Shown: piece by piece, positions 32,629 through 40,467 of the stretch | Layout: each line of letters starts with the position of its first letter | How positions within the stretch are numbered: position 1 is the first letter of the stretch | Assembly (NCBI GenBank): GCA_021814475.1 | Contig: JAKAIE010000015.1 | Location: forward strand, 1 to 45,318 | From: Nitrospirota bacterium | Lineage (GTDB): Bacteria; Nitrospirota; Thermodesulfovibrionia; Thermodesulfovibrionales; UBA6898 | Reading direction: 5' to 3' | Length of the DNA stretch: 45,318 nt | Position numbers and translations under genes: made by a program | Notes under the pieces: model-generated | What the model saw: the letters and a program-made list of their open reading frames with translations, nothing else | Databases searched by the model: none | Told to the model about the DNA's origin: nothing

Positions 32629-33994
32629 AATGTCCAGGGTCAGGACGTTTTATCAATGTCAGGCATGCGGATACGGAAGCCCGAAATGGCTCGGGAAGTG
32701 TCCCGACTGCGGAGGCTGGAACAGTTTTGTCGAGGAGAAGACCTCCCCCGGAGGCCGCCTCTCATCCCTTCCGGATATGCCCGGCAGGAGTCACCCTGTT
32801 CCTCTGAGCGAGGTAGAGGGGATATCAGGGAGGAGGACCCCGACCGGCATGAGGGAATTCGACAGGGTTCTGGGGGGCGGGATCGTCCCCGGCTCGGTAG
32901 TTCTCGTCGGCGGGGACCCCGGTATCGGGAAGTCTACGCTCCTGCTCCAGATCTTTTCCCTCATCTCGCAGCAGACCGGCAAGGTGTTATATGTTTCGGG
33001 TGAGGAGTCTCCTGAACAGATCAGGATGAGGGCCGACCGGCTCGGGGCAGCGCCAGGCGGAATCAACCTGCTTGCGGAGACGTCTCTCGAAGGAATTCTC
33101 GATGCCGCGGGAAAGCTGTCGCCCTCGGCCATGGTGATCGACTCGATCCAGACGGTCTACACTCAGGAACTGCTTTCCGCCCCCGGTTCCGTCGGCCAGG
33201 TGCGGGAGTCGGCCGCGCGTCTTGTCCTATTCGCCAAGCGGTCGAATATCCCGGTCTTCATCATCGGCCACGTGACCAAGGACGGCGCAATCGCGGGGCC
33301 CCGCGTGCTGGAGCATGTCGTCGATACTGTGCTGTATTTCGAGGGCGACAGGGGGCATGCCTACCGCATCCTCAGGACGATAAAAAACAGGTTCGGCTCT
33401 ACGAACGAGATCGGCATCTTTGAGATGTCGGACGGCGGGCTTAGGGAGGTCTCGAATCCCTCTGAGCTGTTTCTCTCTGAACGGCCTCAGCATGTCTCCG
33501 GCACCACGGTCGTCGCCAGCATCGAGGGGACCAGGCCGATCATGGTCGAGATCCAGGCCCTCGTCTCGACGACGAGTTTCGGCATGCCGAGGCGTACGGC
33601 GATCGGCGTAGATTTCAACCGTGCCAGTCTGCTGGTGGCGATCCTCGAGAAGCGTGCGGGTCTCCACCTTGGGGGCATGGATATCTTCATAAATGTCGTA
33701 GGCGGATTGAAGATCGTCGAGCCGGCAGTGGACCTCGGGATCATCGCTACGATCGCCTCATCGGTGCGCGAAAGGCCGATAGACCCCCAGACCTGCGTCT
33801 TCGGTGAGGTGGGGCTTTCAGGCGAGGTGCGGGCGGTAGCCCAGGCAGAGGCGCGCCTCAAAGAGGCCTCAAAGATCGGGTTCAACAAGGCGGTGATTCC
33901 TGCCGGTTCTGCCGAAAAGATCAGGGGTATTTCCAATATTACGATCGTAGGGGTGAAAGATGTCGCGGAATGTCTTAAGGCTGTTCTGGATTAG
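32621..33994 (+). CDS. radA: DNA repair protein RadA
   Basis: The 457-residue protein has all RadA parts: zinc finger CQACGYGSPKWLGKCPDCGG (residues 14-33), Walker A GGDPGIGKSTLLLQ (about 102), the lineage motif KNRFGSTNEIGIFEM (about 257-271) and the Lon-like C-terminal domain (GGLKIVEPAVDLGI, FGEVGLSGEVRAVAQ). It is a RecA-related helicase that promotes branch migration in recombination. ATG 32621 overlaps thiD; MSRVRT at 32630 is an alternative. Confidence 0.97.
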   Translation: MSKMSRVRTFYQCQACGYGSPKWLGKCPDCGGWNSFVEEKTSPGGRLSSLPDMPGRSHPVPLSEVEGISGRRTPTGMREFDRVLGGGIVPGSVVLVGGDPGIGKSTLLLQIFSLISQQTGKVLYVSGEESPEQIRMRADRLGAAPGGINLLAETSLEGILDAAGKLSPSAMVIDSIQTVYTQELLSAPGSVGQVRESAARLVLFAKRSNIPVFIIGHVTKDGAIAGPRVLEHVVDTVLYFEGDRGHAYRILRTIKNRFGSTNEIGIFEMSDGGLREVSNPSELFLSERPQHVSGTTVVASIEGTRPIMVEIQALVSTTSFGMPRRTAIGVDFNRASLLVAILEKRAGLHLGGMDIFINVVGGLKIVEPAVDLGIIATIASSVRERPIDPQTCVFGEVGLSGEVRAVAQAEARLKEASKIGFNKAVIPAGSAEKIRGISNITIVGVKDVAECLKAVLD

Positions 33995-34610
33995 CCTTCT
34001 CCTGGTTTCGGCCTGTGCGCCGGGGAAGGTCGAGCTTCCGTCGTTTCCCGGTGGTGATATACGGTCTGCCATTGCGGAGAAAAAGGCCGTTACGGATATG
34101 GAGGCGACCTTCTCGATCACCTTTGAGAAGGCCGACACTGCGATGCACGGTGATGGCGCCCTGACGATAGCCGATACAGGAGATCTCGACCTGAGGGTCT
34201 ACTCGCTCGGGTTCCTCGCAATGGAACTGACCTCCCGGGACGGGGTGGTCAGGAGTAAGCCCCCTCTCGATGCGAAAAGGAAGACGATGCTCACTGTCGG
34301 CCTCAAAGACTGCATCTTCTGGTGGAACATGGAGGGTTTCAGCGTGGACGAGGACGGGGATGCGTATATCATCAGAAACAGAGAGCGCACGGTCTGGGTG
34401 GACAAAATGAGCTTCCTCCCCGTCAGGCAGGTGGTGCATCTCGCGGAAGGGAAGGACCTGAGGATATCGTATCAGAACCCGGTGAAGATGAACGGCCGGT
34501 GGGTTCAGTCGCAGATCAGGATAGAGTACGTGCCCTACGCGGTCTCGCTGACTGTCAACAGCCTCGGGGTGCGGCCCGCGGGCGCGGTCTGTGTCTACTG
34601 CTCGCTCTGA
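33960..34610 (+). CDS. Outer-membrane-type lipoprotein, LolA/LolB-like
   Basis: The 216-residue protein starts MSRNVLRLFWISLLLVSACA with lipobox LVSAC at Cys19. The mature part has alternating beta strands (TFSITFEKADTAMHGDGALT, DLRVYSLGFLAMELTSRDG) reminiscent of the LolA/LolB/DUF4292 half-barrel, but I cannot name a family with certainty. It overlaps radA by 35 bases and converges with the ArnT-like gene, overlapping its end by 16 bases. A role in lipid or lipoprotein transfer is inferred only from fold. Confidence 0.7.
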   Translation: MSRNVLRLFWISLLLVSACAPGKVELPSFPGGDIRSAIAEKKAVTDMEATFSITFEKADTAMHGDGALTIADTGDLDLRVYSLGFLAMELTSRDGVVRSKPPLDAKRKTMLTVGLKDCIFWWNMEGFSVDEDGDAYIIRNRERTVWVDKMSFLPVRQVVHLAEGKDLRISYQNPVKMNGRWVQSQIRIEYVPYAVSLTVNSLGVRPAGAVCVYCSL

Positions 34611-36190
34611 GCCGGCCCCCGGAGCGAGATTCTGACCACGCGGTAGTCTCCGCCTCCGGTGAGCGGCGCCAGGTCATACACCTCCTGCCCGTCCGAACAG
34701 GTGAATCCGCCGCCCGGGGTTTCCGCGCAGGCCTGTTTCATTTCATCCAATCTGACGACGACGTTCTTCCCGGCCAGAGTGCGGAGGTCCTTCAGCTCGC
34801 CATAGTCCGCGATACCCACTGTTTTCGAAAGGTAATACACATCGCCCGGATACAGTTTGAGGGCGGCGACAGGAGCGGCCTTCACAAGGCGCTCCGCGGC
34901 CAGGGAAACCGGGTGAAAGCCGTCCTGTGTTCGAACCGCCCTGAATGCGGTCTTGACCGGCACGAGGCAGAGCGCGGAGACCAGGGCCATTCCCGTAATA
35001 CGTTGGACCCGAGGGAACCGCCTGTATGCCGCTGCAGCCCCCAGGCAGACCAGAAGAGAGGTCAGTGCCGCCCTCACGAGGTTGGACCCTCCGCTGTGTG
35101 GGAACACCTGGATGGTGAAAAGGTAGAAGAGCGCCACGACAAGGCCCAGATAATACGCCATGCCGTTGAGAGAGTCTCTCCGTTCGGTGAAGTCGGCGAG
35201 TGTGCGCGCCGTCATGACGACGAGCGGAGGGTAAAGGGGATAGAGATACCACCAGAGCTTTGTCTGGGACTGATTTACGATGAGGAAGGCGGCCCCTGCC
35301 CAGAGGAGCATCGTTAGGTCTTCTCTCTTTTTCACTCTGACATATTCCCGCACGAAATAGACGACTGAGACCAGGGCAGCGCCGAACCAGAGAAAATTCC
35401 GTGGAGTGAGAAGTTCTGAAAGAAAATAGAGGTCCGACTCGTCATGGTTTTCGATCCCCGTCGCATACCTTTGAAAGAAGTTCCTGACCACATGCTTCAG
35501 GATGAACAGGTCGCCGAACTGCAGGTACATATAGATATACCACGGCGCAACGATGCAGAGAAAGAGCAGGAGGCCGTACAGCAGCAGCTTTGCGGAGGGC
35601 CGCTCCCCGGGCCCCTGTGCGGCCGCTGCTCCGGCAAGGACCGCCAGGGGGATCGCGATAATCGGTCCCTTGCAGAGAAAGAGCAGGGCGAGCGAGCCTG
35701 AGACCGCAGGCAACCTGATGCTACGTCGCCGGATCAGGAGCCATGCGGTTATTGCCGACGTCAGAAAGAATATCGTCATGCTGTCGATGTTTGCGGATCT
35801 CAATCCATGGCTGAAGATCCACCGCACGGATGTTGCCGCAATCACCGGCACGAGGACCGCTGCCGTGGCGCCGTAAAACCTCTTCGCCAAGAGGTAGAGC
35901 TGCGCGATGATCCCGAGCGCGAACAGGGCCGAGGGGATGCGGGCGGTGAGTTCAGATGCCCCGAAGAGCCTGAACGAGAGGATCATCGGGTAGAGCGGAA
36001 AAGGAGGCTTGTCCCAGAACACTCCGTTTTGGTAGATGAGATAAAGATAGTTGCCGGTTCGCATGGCGGACTTCGCCATAAGGACATACCAGGCCTCGTC
36101 CCAATCCTCCAGGAAATGTCCGCCGAGATTGTAGAAAAGCACAAAGGCGGCCAAGGACCATGCAGCCAGGAGGGTCCCGCGGCGCGCCAT
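34595..36190 (-). CDS. Second ArnT-like membrane glycosyltransferase (GT39/GT83)
   Basis: The 531-residue protein has about eleven helices and the acidic loop GGHFLEDWDEAWYVLMAKSA, then QNGVFWDKPPFPLYPMILSF, the ArnT/PMT catalytic region. A soluble C-terminal domain of about 110 residues follows the last helix. The acceptor is unknown; unlike the enzyme at 23357-24949 it has no deacetylase or GT2 partner next to it. Its ATG lies one base after the stop of the 32-residue ORF at 36192-36290, so translation is probably coupled. Confidence 0.87.
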   Translation of the reverse strand: MARRGTLLAAWSLAAFVLFYNLGGHFLEDWDEAWYVLMAKSAMRTGNYLYLIYQNGVFWDKPPFPLYPMILSFRLFGASELTARIPSALFALGIIAQLYLLAKRFYGATAAVLVPVIAATSVRWIFSHGLRSANIDSMTIFFLTSAITAWLLIRRRSIRLPAVSGSLALLFLCKGPIIAIPLAVLAGAAAAQGPGERPSAKLLLYGLLLFLCIVAPWYIYMYLQFGDLFILKHVVRNFFQRYATGIENHDESDLYFLSELLTPRNFLWFGAALVSVVYFVREYVRVKKREDLTMLLWAGAAFLIVNQSQTKLWWYLYPLYPPLVVMTARTLADFTERRDSLNGMAYYLGLVVALFYLFTIQVFPHSGGSNLVRAALTSLLVCLGAAAAYRRFPRVQRITGMALVSALCLVPVKTAFRAVRTQDGFHPVSLAAERLVKAAPVAALKLYPGDVYYLSKTVGIADYGELKDLRTLAGKNVVVRLDEMKQACAETPGGGFTCSDGQEVYDLAPLTGGGDYRVVRISLRGPAQSEQ

Positions 36191-36191
36191 G

Positions 36192-36290
36192 CTATTTGAT
36201 CAGCCCCTTCCTGATGTCGAAGCAGACGTGGTCGGCGGTCGTGAACGCACCGTATTGTTCTGTGAGCTCTTCCGCGTGCGCAATCGGCAT
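36192..36290 (-). CDS. 32-residue ORF, leaderless, coupled to the ArnT-like gene
   Basis: On the minus strand ATG 36290 opens MPIAHAEELTEQYGAFTTAD then HVCFDIRKGLIK and TAG at 36192-36194. Codons have the high third-position GC of real genes here. TATAAT lies exactly six bases before the ATG and TTTAAT 18 bases before that. The peptide stops one base before the ArnT-like start. It may be a genuine microprotein, a leader peptide that couples translation, or the decayed end of a larger gene, since coding character seems to extend slightly upstream. I do not recognise the sequence. Confidence 0.5.
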   Translation of the reverse strand: MPIAHAEELTEQYGAFTTADHVCFDIRKGLIK

Positions 36291-36296
36291 GGGTTC

Positions 36297-36326
36297 ATTA
36301 TAGACGAGGCCCCTCTCCGAATTAAA
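36297..36326 (-). promoter_or_regulatory. Promoter of the 32-residue ORF and ArnT-like gene
   Basis: On the minus strand a perfect TATAAT (36302-36297) sits six bases before ATG 36290, with a weak -35 TTTAAT (36326-36321) 18 bases upstream. Same geometry as the promoters of thiD, the Cys-rich gene and higB. Confidence 0.5.
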
Positions 36327-36481
36327 GCGGCGGGGTTGGGGGTTTTCGCCGTTGCTGGACTTTCCGGGCCGGCGAAGACCGGGCGGGAAGTTCCCAGACT
36401 GGTGTGTGGTAGAATGATACTAGCGTGGAAAATAAGTGTCCCTGGAGGGGAATAATGCATGCGTGCCGAGGATAGACCGGA

Positions 36482-37201
36482 ATGAACGTCGCGTGGAAGT
36501 CCGATGCGGGACGTGTCAGGACGAATAACGAAGACGCAGTCCTTGTGGATGAGGAGTGCGGGACTTTTCTCCTTGCCGACGGGATGGGCGGCCACAACGC
36601 CGGAGAAATTGCCAGCGATATCGCGGTGAAGGAGGCCTATGCCCTTATTCACCGGGAGATGGCGCGGCCGGGTGGCGGGCGTGATCTGCTCGGCGTCCTG
36701 GAAGAGGCCCTGCATGAGGCGGACAGGGCGGTGAGGGTGAAGGCGGGGTCTGATGCGATGTTTCGCGGGATGGGTACGACTCTTGTCGAAGTCGCTGTAC
36801 GGGGCAATACCGCCTATCTCTGCCATGTCGGAGACAGTCGGGCGTATCTTTTCAGGGACCGCCTGCAACGCGTGACACGGGACCATACAGTCGGCGCTTC
36901 TTATGTGGAAAGCGGGCATATGGAGACTGCGCAGGTACCTCCCCGGCTCTGGAATATGCTCACGCAGGCGGTGGGGACGAGCAGCACATTACTGCCGGAC
37001 AAGAAGTCGATCGCTCTGAAGGCCGGAGACATCCTGTTGCTCTGTTCCGACGGCTTGACCGGCATGCTGACCGATGAGGAAATCGGGGGCATTCTCCTCA
37101 GGGGCAAGGGACGACCGGGACAAGTGGTGGACAGACTGGTTGAGGATGCGAACAGGAAGGGCGGGACGGACAATATCTCGGTGATCGTTATCGAGATCTG
37201 A
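36482..37201 (+). CDS. PP2C-type Ser/Thr protein phosphatase
   Basis: The 239-residue PPM phosphatase shows the bacterial Stp/PrpC motifs: SDAGRVRTNNEDAVLVD, LLADGMGGHNAGEIAS, LCHVGDSRAYLFR, LLCSDGLTGML and GGTDNISVIVI, supplying all metal-binding aspartates. It dephosphorylates Ser/Thr residues with Mn or Mg. The kinase gene follows after 26 bases, so it probably reverses that kinase's action. GAGGAT lies ten bases before ATG 36482. Confidence 0.95.
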   Translation: MNVAWKSDAGRVRTNNEDAVLVDEECGTFLLADGMGGHNAGEIASDIAVKEAYALIHREMARPGGGRDLLGVLEEALHEADRAVRVKAGSDAMFRGMGTTLVEVAVRGNTAYLCHVGDSRAYLFRDRLQRVTRDHTVGASYVESGHMETAQVPPRLWNMLTQAVGTSSTLLPDKKSIALKAGDILLLCSDGLTGMLTDEEIGGILLRGKGRPGQVVDRLVEDANRKGGTDNISVIVIEI

Positions 37202-37227
37202 CCGCCAGTTAAGGGGAAAGACTGAAA

Positions 37228-39528
37228 GTGAAAGAGAGGAGAAAACATCAGAGGTTCGGCAGAGTCCTTGAGCTGGAATTTTCCGTCCGCGACGAGGAGT
37301 GCAGGGGGGTCTGCCGCGACATCTCCCGCGAAGGCTGTTTTATCAGCACCGATGGGTCATTTTCCCCCGGCGAGATCGTTCATCTCTGCATGCCGCTTCC
37401 GGATCAGTCGCACTGCCGGCTGATGGGGATCATCAGATGGGCTGGGAGCGGCGGTCCGTGGGCGTCGAAGGAGAAGGGGATCGGCGTCGAGATCATCGAC
37501 CAGGATGAGAAGTTTGGACTGTTTGCCGGGGCCCTTGAATCCGGAGACCGAATCAGCGTCGGCCCTGAGCAGTCCTCTTCGTCTGCCGAAAGTGAAATCA
37601 TAGCCTGCCCGGCATGCGGGGTAAAAAACAGGATCCCCGGGGCGAGGCTGTCGGAGAAGCCCAGGTGCGGCAGATGCGGGACATCCCTTGACAGCGGCCC
37701 GACCCGGGGGGCGGAACCCCCTGCGCCGGCTGCACCCGGCAGACCGGTCAGTCAGCAGCCTCAGCAGCCCGAACCTGCGGGTACCGCCGCCCTTTCCCTC
37801 CGGGTGGGCGACACGATCGCAGGGAGGTACCAGATCCACGAAGTCTTCGGCGGCGAAGGCAGGAGTGCGATGGGGATCGTCTGCAAGTGTTACGACCTCG
37901 AACACGACCGCATACTAGCCCTGAAGACCCTGCAGCAACGGTTTCTCGATTCGAGAAGGAGCGTTGACAGCTTCAAGAAAGAGGCGCTTGCCTGGATACA
38001 CCTCGAAAAGCATCCTCATATAGTCCGGGCGTACTGGGTGCGTGAACTCGGGGGAAAGATGTTCATCGGGTGCGAATTTATCACCCCGGACGAGCAGGAC
38101 CGAAATTCCCTCACCCCGTACATTAAGGGGCACTTCTCTCTGAAACGTGTGCTTACCTGGGCGATCCAGTTCTGTTATGGGATGGAATATGCTTTTTCGA
38201 GGGGAGTAACTCCGCACCGGGACATAAAACCTGACAATATCATGATCACCCTGGACGGCGATGTGAAGATCACCGATTTCGGTCTCGTAGGGCTCTGGCG
38301 CGGCTCGGAACAGACGGACGAGATAAAGAGCCTGGTGCAGAAGAACGAAAGTGAACTCTCCTTTCTCTCCTCAGACGGCAGGAGGATCGTTGCCGGCTCA
38401 CCGCCCTGGATGGCGCCTGAGCAGTTCTATGGCGTCGCCGAGGTGAGCACCGATATATACAGCTTCGGGATAGTGCTTTTCCAGATGGTCAGCAAGGGAG
38501 AGCATCCCTTCAGACTGCGGCGCGGCGACTCGTGGAGGGTCGCGCATAAAGAATATCCGATCCCGCTTGTGCCGGAGAGGGGAGCGGCGATAGCTGCAGT
38601 TATCACGAAATGCCTTCAGAAAAGAAGGGATAAAAGATACAGGGATTTCGGCGAACTGAGAAAGGATCTTGAAGATATTTTTGCCAGAGAGATCACGAAG
38701 AAGACGGGCGAGATCCCGCCCCCCGCCCCTGAGGTCGCCCGGCTGGAGGAGTCGGAACTCATCAACAAGGGCATGTCTCTTGCGAATCTCGGACTGATCG
38801 ATGAGGGGATCAAGTCCTACAGGGAAGGCCTGAAGCGGAATCCGGACAATGCGGATGCCCACTATAATCTGGGGAATGCCCTGGCCAGGAAGGGACGGCT
38901 GGGAGAGGCGATCACCGAGTACAGAAAGGCGATCGGTATTGACAGCGAACTGACCGCCGCGCACTTCAATCTCGGCATCGCCCTTTTCAATGACGGGCGG
39001 ATAGAGGAGGCGATCCGGGCGTATGAGGAGGCGATCCGGACTGACCCTGGGCTGACTGAGGCATATGTGAACCTGGGCGTGGCCTATCACAAGAAAGGTC
39101 GTGTGGAGGACGCGATAAAGACATATAAAGAGGTGTTGAGGGTTAATTCCGACTATGCGGAGGCGCATTATAAACTCGGACTTGCCTTCTTTGCGATCGG
39201 CCGCCTGGACGAGGCGATGGCCGCCTGCCGTGATGCGCTGCGCGTCAGGCCTGACTACGCGGAGGCGCATAATAATCTCGGGACTGTTCTTGCGACGAAG
39301 GGGATGCCCCTTGAGGCGGCAAGCGAGTACCGGATGGCGCTTGCGATCAGGCCGGGCTATGCGGACGCCCACTACAATCTGGGGCTTGCCCTGGCCAGAA
39401 ATAACCTGTACCGGGAGGCTGCAGATGCCTTCGCGGGTTTTCTGTCTGTTGCCTCTCCGGGGGATCCACGGGTCGCAAAGGCAAGGGAATACAGCGCCAG
39501 GCTGAAAGGCAATAAGAACGGACAGTGA
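37228..39528 (+). CDS. PilZ - zinc ribbon - Ser/Thr kinase - TPR multidomain protein
   Basis: The 766-residue cytoplasmic protein starts with a PilZ domain (residues 1-105: RRKHQRFGRVLELEFS...CRDISREGCFIST, the RxxxR...DxSxxG c-di-GMP pattern). A zinc ribbon follows (CPACGVKN...CGRCG, about 125-155), then a Pro-rich linker. The kinase domain (about 198-480) has ILALKT lysine, PHRDIKPDN catalytic loop, TDFGL and MAPEQF, so it is predicted active, though the glycine loop (GGEGRSAMGIV) is unusual. Seven TPR repeats (about 510-760) end the protein. It could couple c-di-GMP to phosphorylation. GTG 37228 is the start. No membrane helix is present. Confidence 0.92.
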   Translation: MKERRKHQRFGRVLELEFSVRDEECRGVCRDISREGCFISTDGSFSPGEIVHLCMPLPDQSHCRLMGIIRWAGSGGPWASKEKGIGVEIIDQDEKFGLFAGALESGDRISVGPEQSSSSAESEIIACPACGVKNRIPGARLSEKPRCGRCGTSLDSGPTRGAEPPAPAAPGRPVSQQPQQPEPAGTAALSLRVGDTIAGRYQIHEVFGGEGRSAMGIVCKCYDLEHDRILALKTLQQRFLDSRRSVDSFKKEALAWIHLEKHPHIVRAYWVRELGGKMFIGCEFITPDEQDRNSLTPYIKGHFSLKRVLTWAIQFCYGMEYAFSRGVTPHRDIKPDNIMITLDGDVKITDFGLVGLWRGSEQTDEIKSLVQKNESELSFLSSDGRRIVAGSPPWMAPEQFYGVAEVSTDIYSFGIVLFQMVSKGEHPFRLRRGDSWRVAHKEYPIPLVPERGAAIAAVITKCLQKRRDKRYRDFGELRKDLEDIFAREITKKTGEIPPPAPEVARLEESELINKGMSLANLGLIDEGIKSYREGLKRNPDNADAHYNLGNALARKGRLGEAITEYRKAIGIDSELTAAHFNLGIALFNDGRIEEAIRAYEEAIRTDPGLTEAYVNLGVAYHKKGRVEDAIKTYKEVLRVNSDYAEAHYKLGLAFFAIGRLDEAMAACRDALRVRPDYAEAHNNLGTVLATKGMPLEAASEYRMALAIRPGYADAHYNLGLALARNNLYREAADAFAGFLSVASPGDPRVAKAREYSARLKGNKNGQ

Positions 39529-39567
39529 ACTGCAGCATACTGACGTTAGGCAGAACAAGGGGCAGGT

Positions 39568-39595
39568 GGGACAGGGTTTTCATGTGCCCTGTCCC
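39568..39595. terminator. Hairpin between convergent genes
   Basis: GGGACAGGG (39568-39576) pairs perfectly with CCCTGTCCC (39587-39595) over a ten-base loop. It lies between the kinase stop (39528) and the convergent stop at 39614; the T-run is poor, so termination may be partial. Confidence 0.55.
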
Positions 39596-39613
39596 TCTGT
39601 AACGAAGTTTGTA

Positions 39614-40324
39614 CTACTGAATCAGTGTCTTTGAAACAAGCGAACCGTCAAGATTAAAAATGTACATATACGTCTTGGCGTTCCCATTGCTGTTGAAATT
39701 GTAATTCCCGTACATCATATTAAACGTGTTGCTTCCCGTCATCATCGCATTGCCGAAGTCGGACCCCATGATATAGAGGTGATTGCCGACCACGACAGGA
39801 ACAGATGCGAAGTTCCCATCGATGGCAATGGCAACAGGCTTTGTTGAGGCGGTAAAATTCAGGGGCATTCCATAGACAACGGACTGTCCGTTGCCCTGAT
39901 AATTCCTGTAGTCACTTACGAGCATGAAATCCGCCATATTCGACATGGAAGTCGATGCAAAAAGGTATCCGTCCGCTATTACAGGCCTTGATACGATGCC
40001 ATTAAGGGTAAGAGACCTGATATTCCCGCCGAGGTCAACAGCAATGACCTTGGACTGAAAAACATTGCTTGCAGGGGTAGTTCCGGCGGCAGCCGAAGTG
40101 TCATACGTCACCATATACGCTGTGCCGTCATCACCCACGACAGGAGAGCCCGCCATCCCGTTCATCATGCCGAAACTGCCATTCGTGCTTGTGGAAAAAG
40201 GTCCATTCCCACCGCCCATCATGCCGCCACCACTGCCACCCATCGTCGCTGCTCCTGCGAGTCCCGCGAACATAAAAACAACAATAACTGCCAAACCGAG
40301 CGTCCTGAGTCTCCGTGTCTTCAT
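39614..40324 (-). CDS. Exported Met/Gly-rich repeat protein, beta-propeller-like
   Basis: The 236-residue protein has a signal peptide (MKTRRLRTLGLAVIVVFMFA, cut after about residue 25), then a Gly/Met segment GGSGGGMMGGGNGPF and strands such as SPVVGDDGTAYMVTYD, SRPVIADGYLFAS and SVPVVVGNHLYIMGS. The PV..(D)G.(A/L)Y pattern recurs three times, as in PQQ-type beta-propeller blades, but only about half a propeller is present. The Met clusters could bind Cu or Ag; this is speculative. AGGAG precedes ATG 40324. Confidence 0.65.
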   Translation of the reverse strand: MKTRRLRTLGLAVIVVFMFAGLAGAATMGGSGGGMMGGGNGPFSTSTNGSFGMMNGMAGSPVVGDDGTAYMVTYDTSAAAGTTPASNVFQSKVIAVDLGGNIRSLTLNGIVSRPVIADGYLFASTSMSNMADFMLVSDYRNYQGNGQSVVYGMPLNFTASTKPVAIAIDGNFASVPVVVGNHLYIMGSDFGNAMMTGSNTFNMMYGNYNFNSNGNAKTYMYIFNLDGSLVSKTLIQ

Positions 40325-40357
40325 CTCTGTATCTCCTTTGCTGCAATAATTTGTCTC

Positions 40358-40378
40358 AAAAAAACTGAGCAACTCAGC
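40358..40378 (-). terminator. Weak intrinsic terminator
   Basis: On the minus strand CTGAG-TTG-CTCAG is followed by seven T. It lies between the large repeat lipoprotein gene and the Met/Gly-rich gene and may limit readthrough. Confidence 0.45.
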
Positions 40379-40467
40379 TTCTGTATACAGCATGCCACGC
40401 AAGTATGAATAAATCATGAATTACCAGAAGGGGAAGAAGGCCGCATTTCCTTTCCGGACAAGACTGA

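Noticed and set aside
36200-36919. 239-residue minus-strand frame opposite the PP2C gene
   Set aside because: Antisense shadow of a phosphatase with all catalytic motifs; only the separate 36192-36290 frame looked coding.
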